Assembly (NCBI GenBank): GCA_964564845.1
Contig: CAZMCN010000043.1
Coordinates: 1-14,743, forward strand
Source of the DNA: CAYXPG01 sp964564845
GTDB taxonomy: Bacteria; Planctomycetota; Phycisphaerae; Sedimentisphaerales; Anaerobacaceae
DNA length: 14,743 nucleotides
Direction: 5' to 3'
This document shows positions 1-6,858 of this stretch, piece after piece. Numbering within the stretch: the stretch's first letter is position 1; the number at the start of each line of letters is the position of its first letter. The notes under the pieces were generated by a model. That model was not told the origin of the DNA, did no database searches, and saw only the letters and a program-made list of their open reading frames with translations. Both the position numbers and the translations under genes were made by a program.

Positions 1-491
1 AAATTATCTTTGTGCCTGACCGGCATCTCGGCCAGTCTGTCATCGATAGAACCGGTAGGAACATAATACTTGCGCCGGGCTATTGTTGGACACACGTGGT
101 TATAACCGGTGAGGATATAAAGAATGCAAAAGCAAAATATCCTGATGCGGTTGTGATGGCACATCCGGAATGCGCCGAGCCGGTCAAAGCGCTTTCGGAT
201 GAGCTGCTTAGCACCAGCCAGATGCTGAGGTTTGTGGAAAGAAGCACGGCAAAACGATTTATAGTAGCTACCGAGACAGGAATGATTTATGCTTTGCAGA
301 GGCACAATCCTGATGCTGATTTTATAGCGGCCAGTGAGAAGGCGATATGTCTAAATATGAAGAAGATTACTTTGGGAAAAGTACTCTGGTCGCTGGAAGA
401 TATGCAATACAAAGTTGAGGTGCCGGAAGAGATAAGAATAAAAGCCAAAAAGGCACTTGACAGGATGGTTGAGGTTCTGCCATCAAGATAA
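1..491 (+). CDS. nadA: Quinolinate synthase NadA, C-terminal part (5' end outside window)
   Basis: NadA condenses iminoaspartate with dihydroxyacetone phosphate to quinolinate, the second step of de novo NAD synthesis, using a 4Fe-4S cluster. The reading frame is already open at base 3, ahead of a GTG at 12, so the true start lies upstream and only about the last 163 residues are present. Visible family motifs, numbered from the GTG at 12, are PDRHLG (2-7), PGYC with Cys25, HPEC near 51-54, STSQML near 68-73, ATETG near 86-90 and CLNMKKITL from Cys113. Cys25 and Cys113 match two of the three cluster ligands of the family; the third would lie upstream. The frame ends in TAA, 15 bases before the next gene on the same strand, which suggests co-transcription. 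Its cluster would be supplied by the nifU/nifS pair about 1.4 kb downstream. The identification is secure; only the N-terminal domain is unseen. Confidence 0.95.
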   Translation, partial: IIFVPDRHLGQSVIDRTGRNIILAPGYCWTHVVITGEDIKNAKAKYPDAVVMAHPECAEPVKALSDELLSTSQMLRFVERSTAKRFIVATETGMIYALQRHNPDADFIAASEKAICLNMKKITLGKVLWSLEDMQYKVEVPEEIRIKAKKALDRMVEVLPSR

Positions 492-506
492 GAAGGATTT
501 AGTGAA

Positions 507-1796
507 ATGGACAAAGAGACTGAATATCATTTGGAGACACTGGCGCTTCACGCCGGCCAGCAGGTAGATTCAGATACGCTCAGTCGGGCAGTGCCGATTT
601 ATCAGACGAGCAGTTATTTATTTAAGGATACCGAGCACGCTGCGGATTTATTTTCGCTTAAAAAGTTCGGTAATATTTACACCCGCCTGATGAATCCGAC
701 GACGGACGTTTTGGAGAAACGGCTGGCAGCAATGGAAGGGGGTGTGGGTGGTCTTGGGTTGAGTTCAGGCCAGTCGGCGATTTATGTAAGTATATTTAAT
801 ATTTGCGGCGCAGGAGGTCATATCGTATCTTCGAACTCGCTTTACGGGGGCACAGTTATTCTATTCAGTCAAACATTTCCCAAGCTGGGCATCGAAGTAA
901 CTTTTGTTGACCCTAAGGAGCCGGCAAATTTTGCACGCCCTATCAAGGAGAATACCCGGCTGATTTATATAGAGAGCATCGGCAATCCAAAGAATGATAT
1001 TTTGCAATATGAAGAAATAGCTGAAATCGCCCACGATAATGGTATTCCGGTGATTTGTGATAATACTGTTACGACCCCCATTCTGTTTAGGCCGATTAAC
1101 TATGGGATTGATATTGTGGTTCACAGTTGCACAAAATTCATCGGCGGTCACGGCACAAGCATCGGCGGGGCAATTATCGATTCGGGTAAGTTCGACTGGG
1201 CCAACGGCAGGTATCCCGAACTGACGGAGCCGGACCCAAGCTATCACGGTGTGAAATATGTGGAACAATTCGGCGAATTGGCTTATATCATAAAAGCCCG
1301 AACACAATTTTTACGGGACATGGGTTCTTGTATGTCGCCGTTTAATGCGTTTCTCTTTTTGCAGGGGCTGGAGACGCTGCATCTGCGTATGGAGAGACAT
1401 TCGGAGAATACTCTGAAACTTGCGAAGTGGCTGGAGAAACAGCCCGCCGTCAACTGGGTGAACTATCCGGGACTGAAATCACATCCGGATTACAAATTAG
1501 CCCGAAAATATCTGCCCAAAGGCCAGGGGGCGATACTTGGCTTCGGCATCAAAGGCGGCAGAAAAGCAGGGATTAAATTTATAGATAATGTTAAATTGGC
1601 CAGCCACCTTGCCAATATCGGTGACAGTAAAACGTTGGTAATCCATCCGGCCAGTACGACCCATCAACAGTTGAGCGAAGCCGAGCGACTCGCAGCCGGT
1701 GTTACGGATGATTACATACGAGTCTCCGTGGGAACCGAGCACATTGATGATATAATAGCTGATTTCAGACAAGCACTGAAAAAAAGTCAAAGTTAA
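507..1796 (+). CDS. metY: O-acetylhomoserine sulfhydrylase (PLP-dependent, MetY type)
   Basis: This is a 429-residue PLP enzyme of the Cys/Met metabolism family, most like O-acetyl-L-homoserine sulfhydrylases, which make homocysteine from O-acetylhomoserine and sulfide. Visible motifs are the N-terminal LHAGQ (15-19), YTRLMNPT (58-65), the SSGQSA cofactor loop (86-91), the SLYGGT substrate loop (111-116) and the PLP lysine Lys210 in SCTKFIGGHG. The length and the HGTSIGG tail after the lysine favour the sulfhydrylase branch over cystathionine gamma-synthase or beta-lyase, which are nearer 380-400 residues. ATG 507 is supported by AGAAGG at 491-496. It sits between nadA and nifU on one strand, so it may share their transcript. 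Sulfide assimilation beside a cysteine-desulfurase pair gives the block a sulfur theme. Reaction specificity within the family (methionine gamma-lyase, for instance) cannot be fixed from sequence alone, but this subgroup is the best fit. Confidence 0.9.
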   Translation: MDKETEYHLETLALHAGQQVDSDTLSRAVPIYQTSSYLFKDTEHAADLFSLKKFGNIYTRLMNPTTDVLEKRLAAMEGGVGGLGLSSGQSAIYVSIFNICGAGGHIVSSNSLYGGTVILFSQTFPKLGIEVTFVDPKEPANFARPIKENTRLIYIESIGNPKNDILQYEEIAEIAHDNGIPVICDNTVTTPILFRPINYGIDIVVHSCTKFIGGHGTSIGGAIIDSGKFDWANGRYPELTEPDPSYHGVKYVEQFGELAYIIKARTQFLRDMGSCMSPFNAFLFLQGLETLHLRMERHSENTLKLAKWLEKQPAVNWVNYPGLKSHPDYKLARKYLPKGQGAILGFGIKGGRKAGIKFIDNVKLASHLANIGDSKTLVIHPASTTHQQLSEAERLAAGVTDDYIRVSVGTEHIDDIIADFRQALKKSQS

Positions 1797-1826
1797 AAAG
1801 GAAAAAGTAAAAAAGGAAATTTCCTT
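1791..1826 (+). repeat. 15-bp tandem repeat pair plus 14-bp palindrome
   Basis: Two near-identical units, AGTTAAAAAGGAAA at 1791-1804 and AGTAAAAAAGGAAA at 1806-1819, lie 15 bases apart. The first contains the metY stop codon. The second runs into the perfect palindrome AAGGAAATTTCCTT at 1813-1826. The AAAAAGG stretches could act as ribosome-binding sequence but lie more than 25 bases from the nifU start. Function unknown. Confidence 0.5.
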
Positions 1827-1829
1827 AAA

Positions 1830-1850
1830 CGAGATACGAGATACGAAAAT
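1830..1850 (+). repeat. Heptad repeat directly upstream of nifU start
   Basis: CGAGATA is repeated twice in tandem and followed by CGAAAA, ending one base before the nifU ATG. A copy matching at 18 of 20 bases stands directly before the dUTPase start on the minus strand (9761-9780). No ordinary Shine-Dalgarno sequence lies at the normal distance from nifU, so the repeat occupies the translation initiation region. Confidence 0.6.
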
Positions 1851-2732
1851 ATGTGGGAATATACGGATAAAGTTAAAGAGCATTTTTTTAATCCGCGAAA
1901 CGTGGGCGAGATTGAGCAGCCGGACGGTATTGGAGAGGTCGGTTCATTAGCCTGCGGCGATGCTCTGAAACTTACATTCAAACTTGACCAAGACGGCAGA
2001 ATAAGAGATGCGAAGTTCAAGACTTTTGGCTGTGCAAGTGCGATAGCGACATCGTCGGTACTGACCGAGATGCTCAAGGGGATGACGGTAGAAGAGGCGG
2101 CCAAAGTAACCAACAGAGATATTGCCGATTATCTTGGCGGGCTTCCGGAGCAGAAGATGCACTGCTCGGTTATGGGCAGAGAGGCGCTTGAGGCGGCGAT
2201 TGAGAATTACCGAACCGGCGGCAGGAAGAAACGCAAGCTCGAAGGCAAAGTGGTATGTAACTGCTTTGGGGTAACCGAGCGTGAAATCGAGAGGGTGATA
2301 CGTGAGAATAATCTGACGACAGTCGAGGAAGTAACAAATTACTGCAAAGCGGGCGGCGGCTGTGGCGGATGCAAGGGCGAAATCGAAAAGATAATAGAAA
2401 GATTGCAGGGCGACAAGGCAAAAGAGGTATTTGCAGCGGCGCCTCGCAAAGGCGGCAGGCTGACGAACATTCAAAAGATACAGTTAATCCAGCGTACGAT
2501 AAATGAGCAAATTCGTCCGGCCCTGCGGGCCCACGGCGGCGATATCGAGTTGATAGATGTCGAAGGCGATAAGGCAATGGTTGCATTCAGGGGGATGTGC
2601 GCCCAATGCAGACTCACGGAATTTACGATGAAAGACGTTGTTGAGGCCAAGCTGAGAGAATTCGTCTCCGAAGAGATAATCGTAGAAGAAGAAGGCGAAT
2701 CAGCGCAGGTGCCGCACGAGCACAGGGAATAA
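1851..2732 (+). CDS. nifU: NifU Fe-S cluster assembly scaffold, three domains
   Basis: NifU receives sulfur from NifS, assembles 2Fe-2S and 4Fe-4S clusters and hands them to target proteins in the cytoplasm. All three classical domains are present. The IscU-like domain (about 1-125) carries Cys35, Asp37, Cys61 and Cys105. A BFD-like 2Fe-2S domain (about 133-185) carries Cys136, Cys138, Cys171 and Cys174. The C-terminal Nfu domain (about 205-280) carries the CxxC pair Cys250/Cys253. The 293-residue length is close to that of full NifU of diazotrophs. The N-terminus MWEYTDKVKEHFFNPRNVG matches the family from its first residue, which fixes the ATG although no Shine-Dalgarno is evident. nifS follows after 3 bases, so the two are surely co-translated. 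No nitrogenase gene is nearby, so a housekeeping role is more likely than nitrogen fixation. The acidic tail after 275 is unremarkable. Confidence 0.95.
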   Translation: MWEYTDKVKEHFFNPRNVGEIEQPDGIGEVGSLACGDALKLTFKLDQDGRIRDAKFKTFGCASAIATSSVLTEMLKGMTVEEAAKVTNRDIADYLGGLPEQKMHCSVMGREALEAAIENYRTGGRKKRKLEGKVVCNCFGVTEREIERVIRENNLTTVEEVTNYCKAGGGCGGCKGEIEKIIERLQGDKAKEVFAAAPRKGGRLTNIQKIQLIQRTINEQIRPALRAHGGDIELIDVEGDKAMVAFRGMCAQCRLTEFTMKDVVEAKLREFVSEEIIVEEEGESAQVPHEHRE

Positions 2733-2735
2733 GAG

Positions 2736-3893
2736 ATGAAAACCATATACTTTGACAATAATGCCACGACGAAGGTGGCTGAAGAAGTTCTCCAAGAGAT
2801 GAAGCCGTTATTTTGTGAGCTTTACGGTAATCCTTCGAGTATGCATACATTCGGTGGTCAGATTGGCCGCAGGATTCACAAGGCGCGTGAACAGGTGGCC
2901 GCCTTGATTGGCTGCGGGCCGAGTGAAATTATATTTACAAGCTGCGGGACTGAAAGTGACAATACCGCCATCAAAGGTGCGTTGGCGGCCTATCCGAATA
3001 AACGTAAAATCATAACCACCCGAGTTGAGCATCCGGCGGTGTTGGCGGTCTGCCGGGAGCAGGAAAACCACGGTTATACTGTTGTGGAATTGGGCGTTGA
3101 TGATAAGGGACGGCTTGATTTGGCGCAACTGGAAAAAGAGGTCGACGATGATACTGCGTTGGTAACGATAATGTATGCCAATAACGAAACCGGTGTGGTA
3201 TTTCCGATTGACAAAATAGCCGAGTTGGTTATCGGCAGGGGGGTAGTTTTCCACACCGATGCGGTTCAGGCGGTCGGCAAGATAGCTCTTGATTTGTCGA
3301 ATAGCAATATTGATTTGCTGAGCATTTCCGGCCATAAGCTGCATGGGCCTAAGGGGGTGGGTGTTTTGTATGTAAGGAAGGGGACGAGACTTGCTCCGTT
3401 TATGTTAGGGGGTCATCAGGAGGCAGGGCGAAGGGCCGGGACCGAAAACGTGCCGGGAATAGTCGGACTTGGAAAGGCCTGTGAACTGGCAGCAGAAAAT
3501 ATTGTGCAGGAAAACGAAAGAGTCGGCTCTCTGCGGGACAAACTTGAGAGCGCTATACTTCAAAAGTGTCCCGACAGCCGGCTCAACGGTGATAAAGAAA
3601 ACCGTCTGCCTAATACGACTAATATCAGCTTTGAGTATATCGAGGGCGAAGCGATTCTGCTTATGCTGGATAAATTCGGTATTTGCGCCAGCAGCGGCTC
3701 GGCCTGCACATCAGGTTCATTGGAGCCGTCTCATGTATTGCGGGCGATGGGTGTTCCGTTCACGGCGGCCCACGGTTCAATTCGATTTAGCTTAAGCAGG
3801 TACAACAGCGAAGAAGAGGTTGATTATACAATCGAAAAAATGCCGGAGATAGTGAACAAACTCCGCAAACTATCACCTTTTGTAGCTAAATAA
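2736..3893 (+). CDS. nifS: Cysteine desulfurase NifS
   Basis: NifS is a class V aminotransferase-fold PLP enzyme that converts cysteine to alanine and passes the persulfide sulfur to NifU. The 385 residues hold the expected marks: the N-terminal YFDNNATT (5-12), His99 in VEHPA, NNETG (149-153), Asp175 in HTDAVQ, the PLP lysine Lys201 in SGHKLHGPKG, RAGTEN (233-238) and the persulfide cysteine Cys324 in SSGSACTSG. The short loop around Cys324 is the NifS/IscS (group I) type, not SufS. The ATG follows the nifU stop by 3 bases, with AGGGA at 2724-2728 as a plausible ribosome-binding site inside the end of nifU. It is the last gene of the plus-strand block and faces a convergent hydrolase gene. 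NifS and IscS cannot always be separated by sequence; the partner NifU makes NifS the better name. Confidence 0.95.
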   Translation: MKTIYFDNNATTKVAEEVLQEMKPLFCELYGNPSSMHTFGGQIGRRIHKAREQVAALIGCGPSEIIFTSCGTESDNTAIKGALAAYPNKRKIITTRVEHPAVLAVCREQENHGYTVVELGVDDKGRLDLAQLEKEVDDDTALVTIMYANNETGVVFPIDKIAELVIGRGVVFHTDAVQAVGKIALDLSNSNIDLLSISGHKLHGPKGVGVLYVRKGTRLAPFMLGGHQEAGRRAGTENVPGIVGLGKACELAAENIVQENERVGSLRDKLESAILQKCPDSRLNGDKENRLPNTTNISFEYIEGEAILLMLDKFGICASSGSACTSGSLEPSHVLRAMGVPFTAAHGSIRFSLSRYNSEEEVDYTIEKMPEIVNKLRKLSPFVAK

Positions 3894-3921
3894 TACGTCG
3901 ATGTTCAAACATTTGGTGGGA

Positions 3922-3945
3922 TTCGGACTTATAGTCTGAAATTTT
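3922..3945 (+). terminator. Possible intrinsic terminator of the nifS transcript
   Basis: TTCGGAC (3922-3928) pairs with GTCTGAA (3934-3940), with one G-U pair and a 5-base loop, and is followed by A and four T. It lies 28 bases after the nifS stop in the gap to the convergent hydrolase gene. The stem is short and the T tract is short, so the call is tentative. Confidence 0.4.
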
Positions 3946-3951
3946 GAATTG

Positions 3952-4824
3952 CTAAGATGCCGGTTGGCTCTCTGGTTGGGCTTTATATTCTTCGAGGAAT
4001 TTGAGCCATTTTGTCCAGGCATCTTTGTAGATTTTATTCGAGGACAAAAAGCCGTCGTTGTGACTTCCGAAAATCTCGACAAATTCGTTTGGTTCATTTA
4101 CAGCTTCGTGCAGTTGAAGCCCAAATTCAAACGGTACAATCTCATCGTTTCGGCTGTGAATAATCATTACCGGGCAATGAACGCCCGTGACGTAATCGAT
4201 TGTTCTGTAGCTGAATTTTGCGAACCATTTGACGGGCATATAAGGGTAGAATTTGCGGCCGATGTCGGCATACGAAGTAAAGGCGCTCTCAATAATTAAA
4301 GATGCGGGTCTGACTTTGGTTGCCAGTTGTGCTGCGATGCTTCCGCCGAGCGACCTTCCGAAGAGAATAATATCCTCCGGCGGGACATTTTTCTTTTCTG
4401 TCAGCCATTTGTATGCGGCGGCGGCGTCGAGATAAGTTCCCTCTTCGGTAGGTTTGCCGCCGCTGTTGCCATATCCGCGATAGTCGAAAATAAAACAGCT
4501 CAATCCCAGATTGTAGAAGAAATTTATACTGTCCAGGCGGTGCATCATATTTCCGCCGTTGCCGTGGCAGAACAGCAGGGTAAATTTGGAATTGCCGTCA
4601 GGGACATACCAGCCGTTAAGCTTTACGCCGTCTTCGGTTTTGAAGAACACGTTTTCAAAATCCAGCCCAAGTTCGTCCGGCGTATAAGGTACCTCCCGCA
4701 CGGGACCGTACAGGAATGTTGACTGCATATAATACAGTGCCACCGCCCAAACCGAATAGGCAACAAGCAAAACCACAATAATAGATATTAGCATTGACCC
4801 CATTTTGTTACCTTGTATTGACAT
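3952..4824 (-). CDS. Membrane-anchored alpha/beta hydrolase (BEM46/ABHD13-like)
   Basis: This serine hydrolase has an N-terminal membrane anchor, with a hydrophobic stretch at about 10-32. The fold motifs are in order: the oxyanion segment HGNGGN (87-92), FDYRGYGNSGG (113-123), the nucleophile elbow GRSLGG with Ser158, Asp227 in HSRNDEIVP, and His255 in GSHNDGF. This is the complete triad of the BEM46/ABHD13-like group, whose physiological substrates are mostly unknown; an esterase, acyl-transfer or lipid role is a guess. The start is ambiguous. ATG at 4824 has no ribosome-binding site, whereas ATG at 4803 (residue 8) has AAGG 7 bases upstream and would leave the anchor intact. The gene stands alone, convergent with nifS and divergent from ispG, so it is probably monocistronic. 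Confidence 0.85.
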   Translation of the reverse strand: MSIQGNKMGSMLISIIVVLLVAYSVWAVALYYMQSTFLYGPVREVPYTPDELGLDFENVFFKTEDGVKLNGWYVPDGNSKFTLLFCHGNGGNMMHRLDSINFFYNLGLSCFIFDYRGYGNSGGKPTEEGTYLDAAAAYKWLTEKKNVPPEDIILFGRSLGGSIAAQLATKVRPASLIIESAFTSYADIGRKFYPYMPVKWFAKFSYRTIDYVTGVHCPVMIIHSRNDEIVPFEFGLQLHEAVNEPNEFVEIFGSHNDGFLSSNKIYKDAWTKWLKFLEEYKAQPESQPAS

Positions 4825-4863
4825 ATGCTATACTGCTAAATTGTATGGTCGGGGTATTTTAAT

Positions 4864-4892
4864 TTGCCTGAGGGCATAAGACAAGCTACAAT
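4864..4892 (+). promoter_or_regulatory. Candidate sigma70-type promoter of ispG
   Basis: TTGCCT (4864-4869) and TACAAT (4887-4892) are separated by exactly 17 bases. The predicted transcription start is about 4899-4900, on or next to the ispG ATG at 4900. The -10 box matches consensus at five of six positions and the -35 at four of six. Confidence 0.5.
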
Positions 4893-4899
4893 TTAGATT

Positions 4900-5958
4900 A
4901 TGTTAAAAAGAAGAAAAACAAAGACCGTCAGGGTTGGCTCGGTAAAAATCGGCTCTGTGGCGGGCATTGTCGTTCAGTCGATGACGAAAGTGCCGACAAC
5001 AGATGTCGGCCGTTGTGTAAGACAGGTCACCCAGCTTGTCGGTGCCGGCTGTGAATTAGTTCGCCTTGCGGTTCCGACCCGCGCCGATACCGCTGCTTTT
5101 GCGAAAATCGTCCAAAAAGTCAATGTTCCCTTAATCGCAGATATTCATTTCAGCCCTGCGCGAGCCATCGAGGCAATCGAGGCGGGGGCGGCAAAAATCC
5201 GGCTTAACCCCGGAAACATAAAAAATCGCAGAGACATTATTCGGATAATTGATGCAGCCGCGATGCATAAAACTGCTGTGCGCATTGGTGTTAACGAAGC
5301 AAGCATAAGAGACCTCAAATCCGGTGACGTACCGGTTGGCAGACGTACCGCCTTGATGTTAAAAGAGATGAAAAAATATGTTCGTCTGTTTGAAAACAGG
5401 GGCTTTGACCAGTTGGTTCTCAGTGCCAAAAGCAGTGATGTCTTGAGAACCATAGAAGTCAACCGCCGTATCGCCGAAGTATTCGATTATCCGATTCATC
5501 TCGGCTTAACTCACGCAGGCCTGCCGGAAGACGCCCTGATACCGTCGGCTATTGCCCTTGGCACACTGCTGGCAGATGGTATTGGCGATACCATCAGGGT
5601 AAGTGCTGCAGGTGACCCTTTTACAGAAGTTGGGATTGCACAACTGATTTTAATTGCCCTGGGTCTTTATGAACGCAGCGAACCGGAGTTGGTAGTTTGT
5701 CCCACCTGCGGCCGGGCTGAGATTGATGTGGTCAAACTGGCCCGAAGGGTTCAAAAAGCAGTGAGCGACGTTGATAAGCCGTTGCGTGTCGCTGTGATGG
5801 GCTGTATTGTTAATGGGCCGGGCGAAGCGGCCGATGCCGACCTGGCTGTATGCTGCGCAAAAAACAAGGGCTATATCTATCGCAAAGGACGAAAGAGAAC
5901 GATAGTTGCGGAAAATAAGATTATCCCCGCCCTGCTGAAAGAATTACAGAACCTGTAA
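4900..5958 (+). CDS. ispG: 4-hydroxy-3-methylbut-2-enyl diphosphate synthase (IspG/GcpE)
   Basis: IspG converts methylerythritol cyclodiphosphate to HMBPP, the penultimate step of the MEP isoprenoid pathway, with a 4Fe-4S cluster. At 352 residues it is the compact bacterial form (TIM barrel plus C-terminal cluster domain), without the inserted middle domain of plant-type enzymes. Visible motifs are TVRVGSVKIG (9-18), VQSMTK (25-30), LIADIHF (78-84), KIRLNPGN (99-106), RIGVNEAS (128-135), HLGLTHAG (200-207), CPTCGR with Cys267 and Cys270, and GCIVNGPGEA with Cys302 and Glu309. The three cysteines and the glutamate are the expected cluster ligands. An in-frame TAG at 4894-4896 and family similarity from about residue 4 fix the ATG at 4900, yet no Shine-Dalgarno precedes it. 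A membrane protein gene follows after 30 bases. As a Fe-S enzyme it is a likely client of the NifU/NifS system nearby. Confidence 0.96.
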   Translation: MLKRRKTKTVRVGSVKIGSVAGIVVQSMTKVPTTDVGRCVRQVTQLVGAGCELVRLAVPTRADTAAFAKIVQKVNVPLIADIHFSPARAIEAIEAGAAKIRLNPGNIKNRRDIIRIIDAAAMHKTAVRIGVNEASIRDLKSGDVPVGRRTALMLKEMKKYVRLFENRGFDQLVLSAKSSDVLRTIEVNRRIAEVFDYPIHLGLTHAGLPEDALIPSAIALGTLLADGIGDTIRVSAAGDPFTEVGIAQLILIALGLYERSEPELVVCPTCGRAEIDVVKLARRVQKAVSDVDKPLRVAVMGCIVNGPGEAADADLAVCCAKNKGYIYRKGRKRTIVAENKIIPALLKELQNL

Positions 5959-5988
5959 GGTTTCGGCAGTTTAAGATTTGTTTTGATT

Positions 5989-6681
5989 ATGACGTCTGGA
6001 AAATTAACAGCTATGGACTCGGAGGCGTTGAAAAAGTTATTCAGGCGATTTTGCGTTGTTGTTGTTTTCGGCGTCGCCTTTGCATATATCGAAAGTGCCG
6101 TGGTCGTTTATCTGCGGGCGATTTTTTATCCTGATGGTTTTACCTTTCCGCTGAGCCTGTTCGGCGCTGGGCCGCACTGGCAGCGGCTGTTGTTAACTGA
6201 AGTCGGCAGGGAGGTTGCAGCGCTGGTTGTAATCCTTACCGGTGCCTGGCTGTTCGGCTGCAATCTTCGGCAGCGGTTCGCTTATTTTATGACCATTTTC
6301 GCGGTTTGGGACATCTTCTACTATGTCTGGCTCAAAATCCTTCTCAACTGGCCTGCTTCGGTTATGGATTGGGACATATTGTTTTTAATACCGCTTGTCT
6401 GGGCTGCTCCGGTTCTGGCACCGGTTCTTGTATCGTTAGCGTTATTTGTCTTTGCGATAATGATACTGTGGCGAGACCATATTGCCCGTCCGATTAGGGC
6501 GGGATGGGTGGATTGGCTGGGTTTTTTCGTGGCCGGTATTGTTGTGGTTGTCTCTTTCTGCGTTGCGGGTCTTCATATTGCAGAGACCGATTATCGAGCG
6601 TATTTTTATTGGCCGGTATTTGCTTTGGGCTATATATTAGCTGTCGGCCTGTTCATAAAGTGCCTCAAGCAAGTCAAATAG
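5989..6681 (+). CDS. Multi-pass membrane protein of unknown function
   Basis: I do not recognise a named family. From ATG 5989 the protein has 230 residues and about six hydrophobic segments, near 22-45, 67-90, 97-118, 130-160, 175-196 and 207-225, ending in a short basic tail. Polar residues embedded in or near the helices look conserved in type and could be functional: AYIES (32-36), TEVGRE (70-75), WDIFYYVWLK (107-116), NWP (120-122) and the WD at 128-129. No signal peptide cleavage site, cofactor motif or transporter signature is evident. The frame is also open to a TTG at 5983, and a later ATG at 6013 would drop the polar head; none has a clear ribosome-binding site. It lies 30 bases after ispG on the same strand and is probably co-transcribed, which hints at, but does not show, a link to isoprenoids or the envelope. 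Confidence 0.75.
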   Translation: MTSGKLTAMDSEALKKLFRRFCVVVVFGVAFAYIESAVVVYLRAIFYPDGFTFPLSLFGAGPHWQRLLLTEVGREVAALVVILTGAWLFGCNLRQRFAYFMTIFAVWDIFYYVWLKILLNWPASVMDWDILFLIPLVWAAPVLAPVLVSLALFVFAIMILWRDHIARPIRAGWVDWLGFFVAGIVVVVSFCVAGLHIAETDYRAYFYWPVFALGYILAVGLFIKCLKQVK

Positions 6682-6858
6682 TTTTTAAGAGTCGGCTCAT
6701 CAATATGCGGCCCATAAACGAATTTCCGCGGTGTTCGTGAAGTGTTTTTGGAAGTAAAAACAATGCGGGAAGGGCGGTATCTCGGTGTGGCGGAGTTTTA
6801 GCTTCGCTTAAAAATTAGAGTCTGGGGCTGCTTTCAAAATCCTGCGGCCTAAACAGTG
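6682..6858. other. Convergent intergenic spacer with nested inverted repeats
   Basis: This spacer separates two converging genes. I see no coding sequence. TGTTTTT (6743-6749) pairs with AAAAACA (6756-6762) around a 6-base loop, and outside it CCGC (6726-6729) can pair with GCGG (6765-6768). A second hairpin, GCGGAG (6790-6795) with CTTCGC (6802-6807) and one G-U pair, follows. Neither has a proper T tract, so termination is possible but unproven. Confidence 0.3.

Noticed and set aside
861..1307. A 148-codon open frame on the minus strand within metY
   Set aside because: It lies wholly opposite a well-conserved enzyme gene and shows no recognisable protein family or ribosome-binding site.
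1947..2586. Overlapping minus-strand open frames of 138-175 codons inside nifU
   Set aside because: They are antisense to conserved domain coding sequence and have no family features.
1851..3893. Start of a nitrogen-fixation gene island
   Set aside because: Only nifU and nifS are present, with biosynthetic neighbours and no nifH, D, K, B, E or N; a housekeeping Fe-S role fits better.
4818..4846. TTGACA with TTGTAT 17 bases later as an ispG promoter
   Set aside because: The -35 box is perfect, but the -10 matches only three of six and lacks the important A at position 2; the box also overlaps the hydrolase start. The TACAAT promoter downstream is a better candidate.
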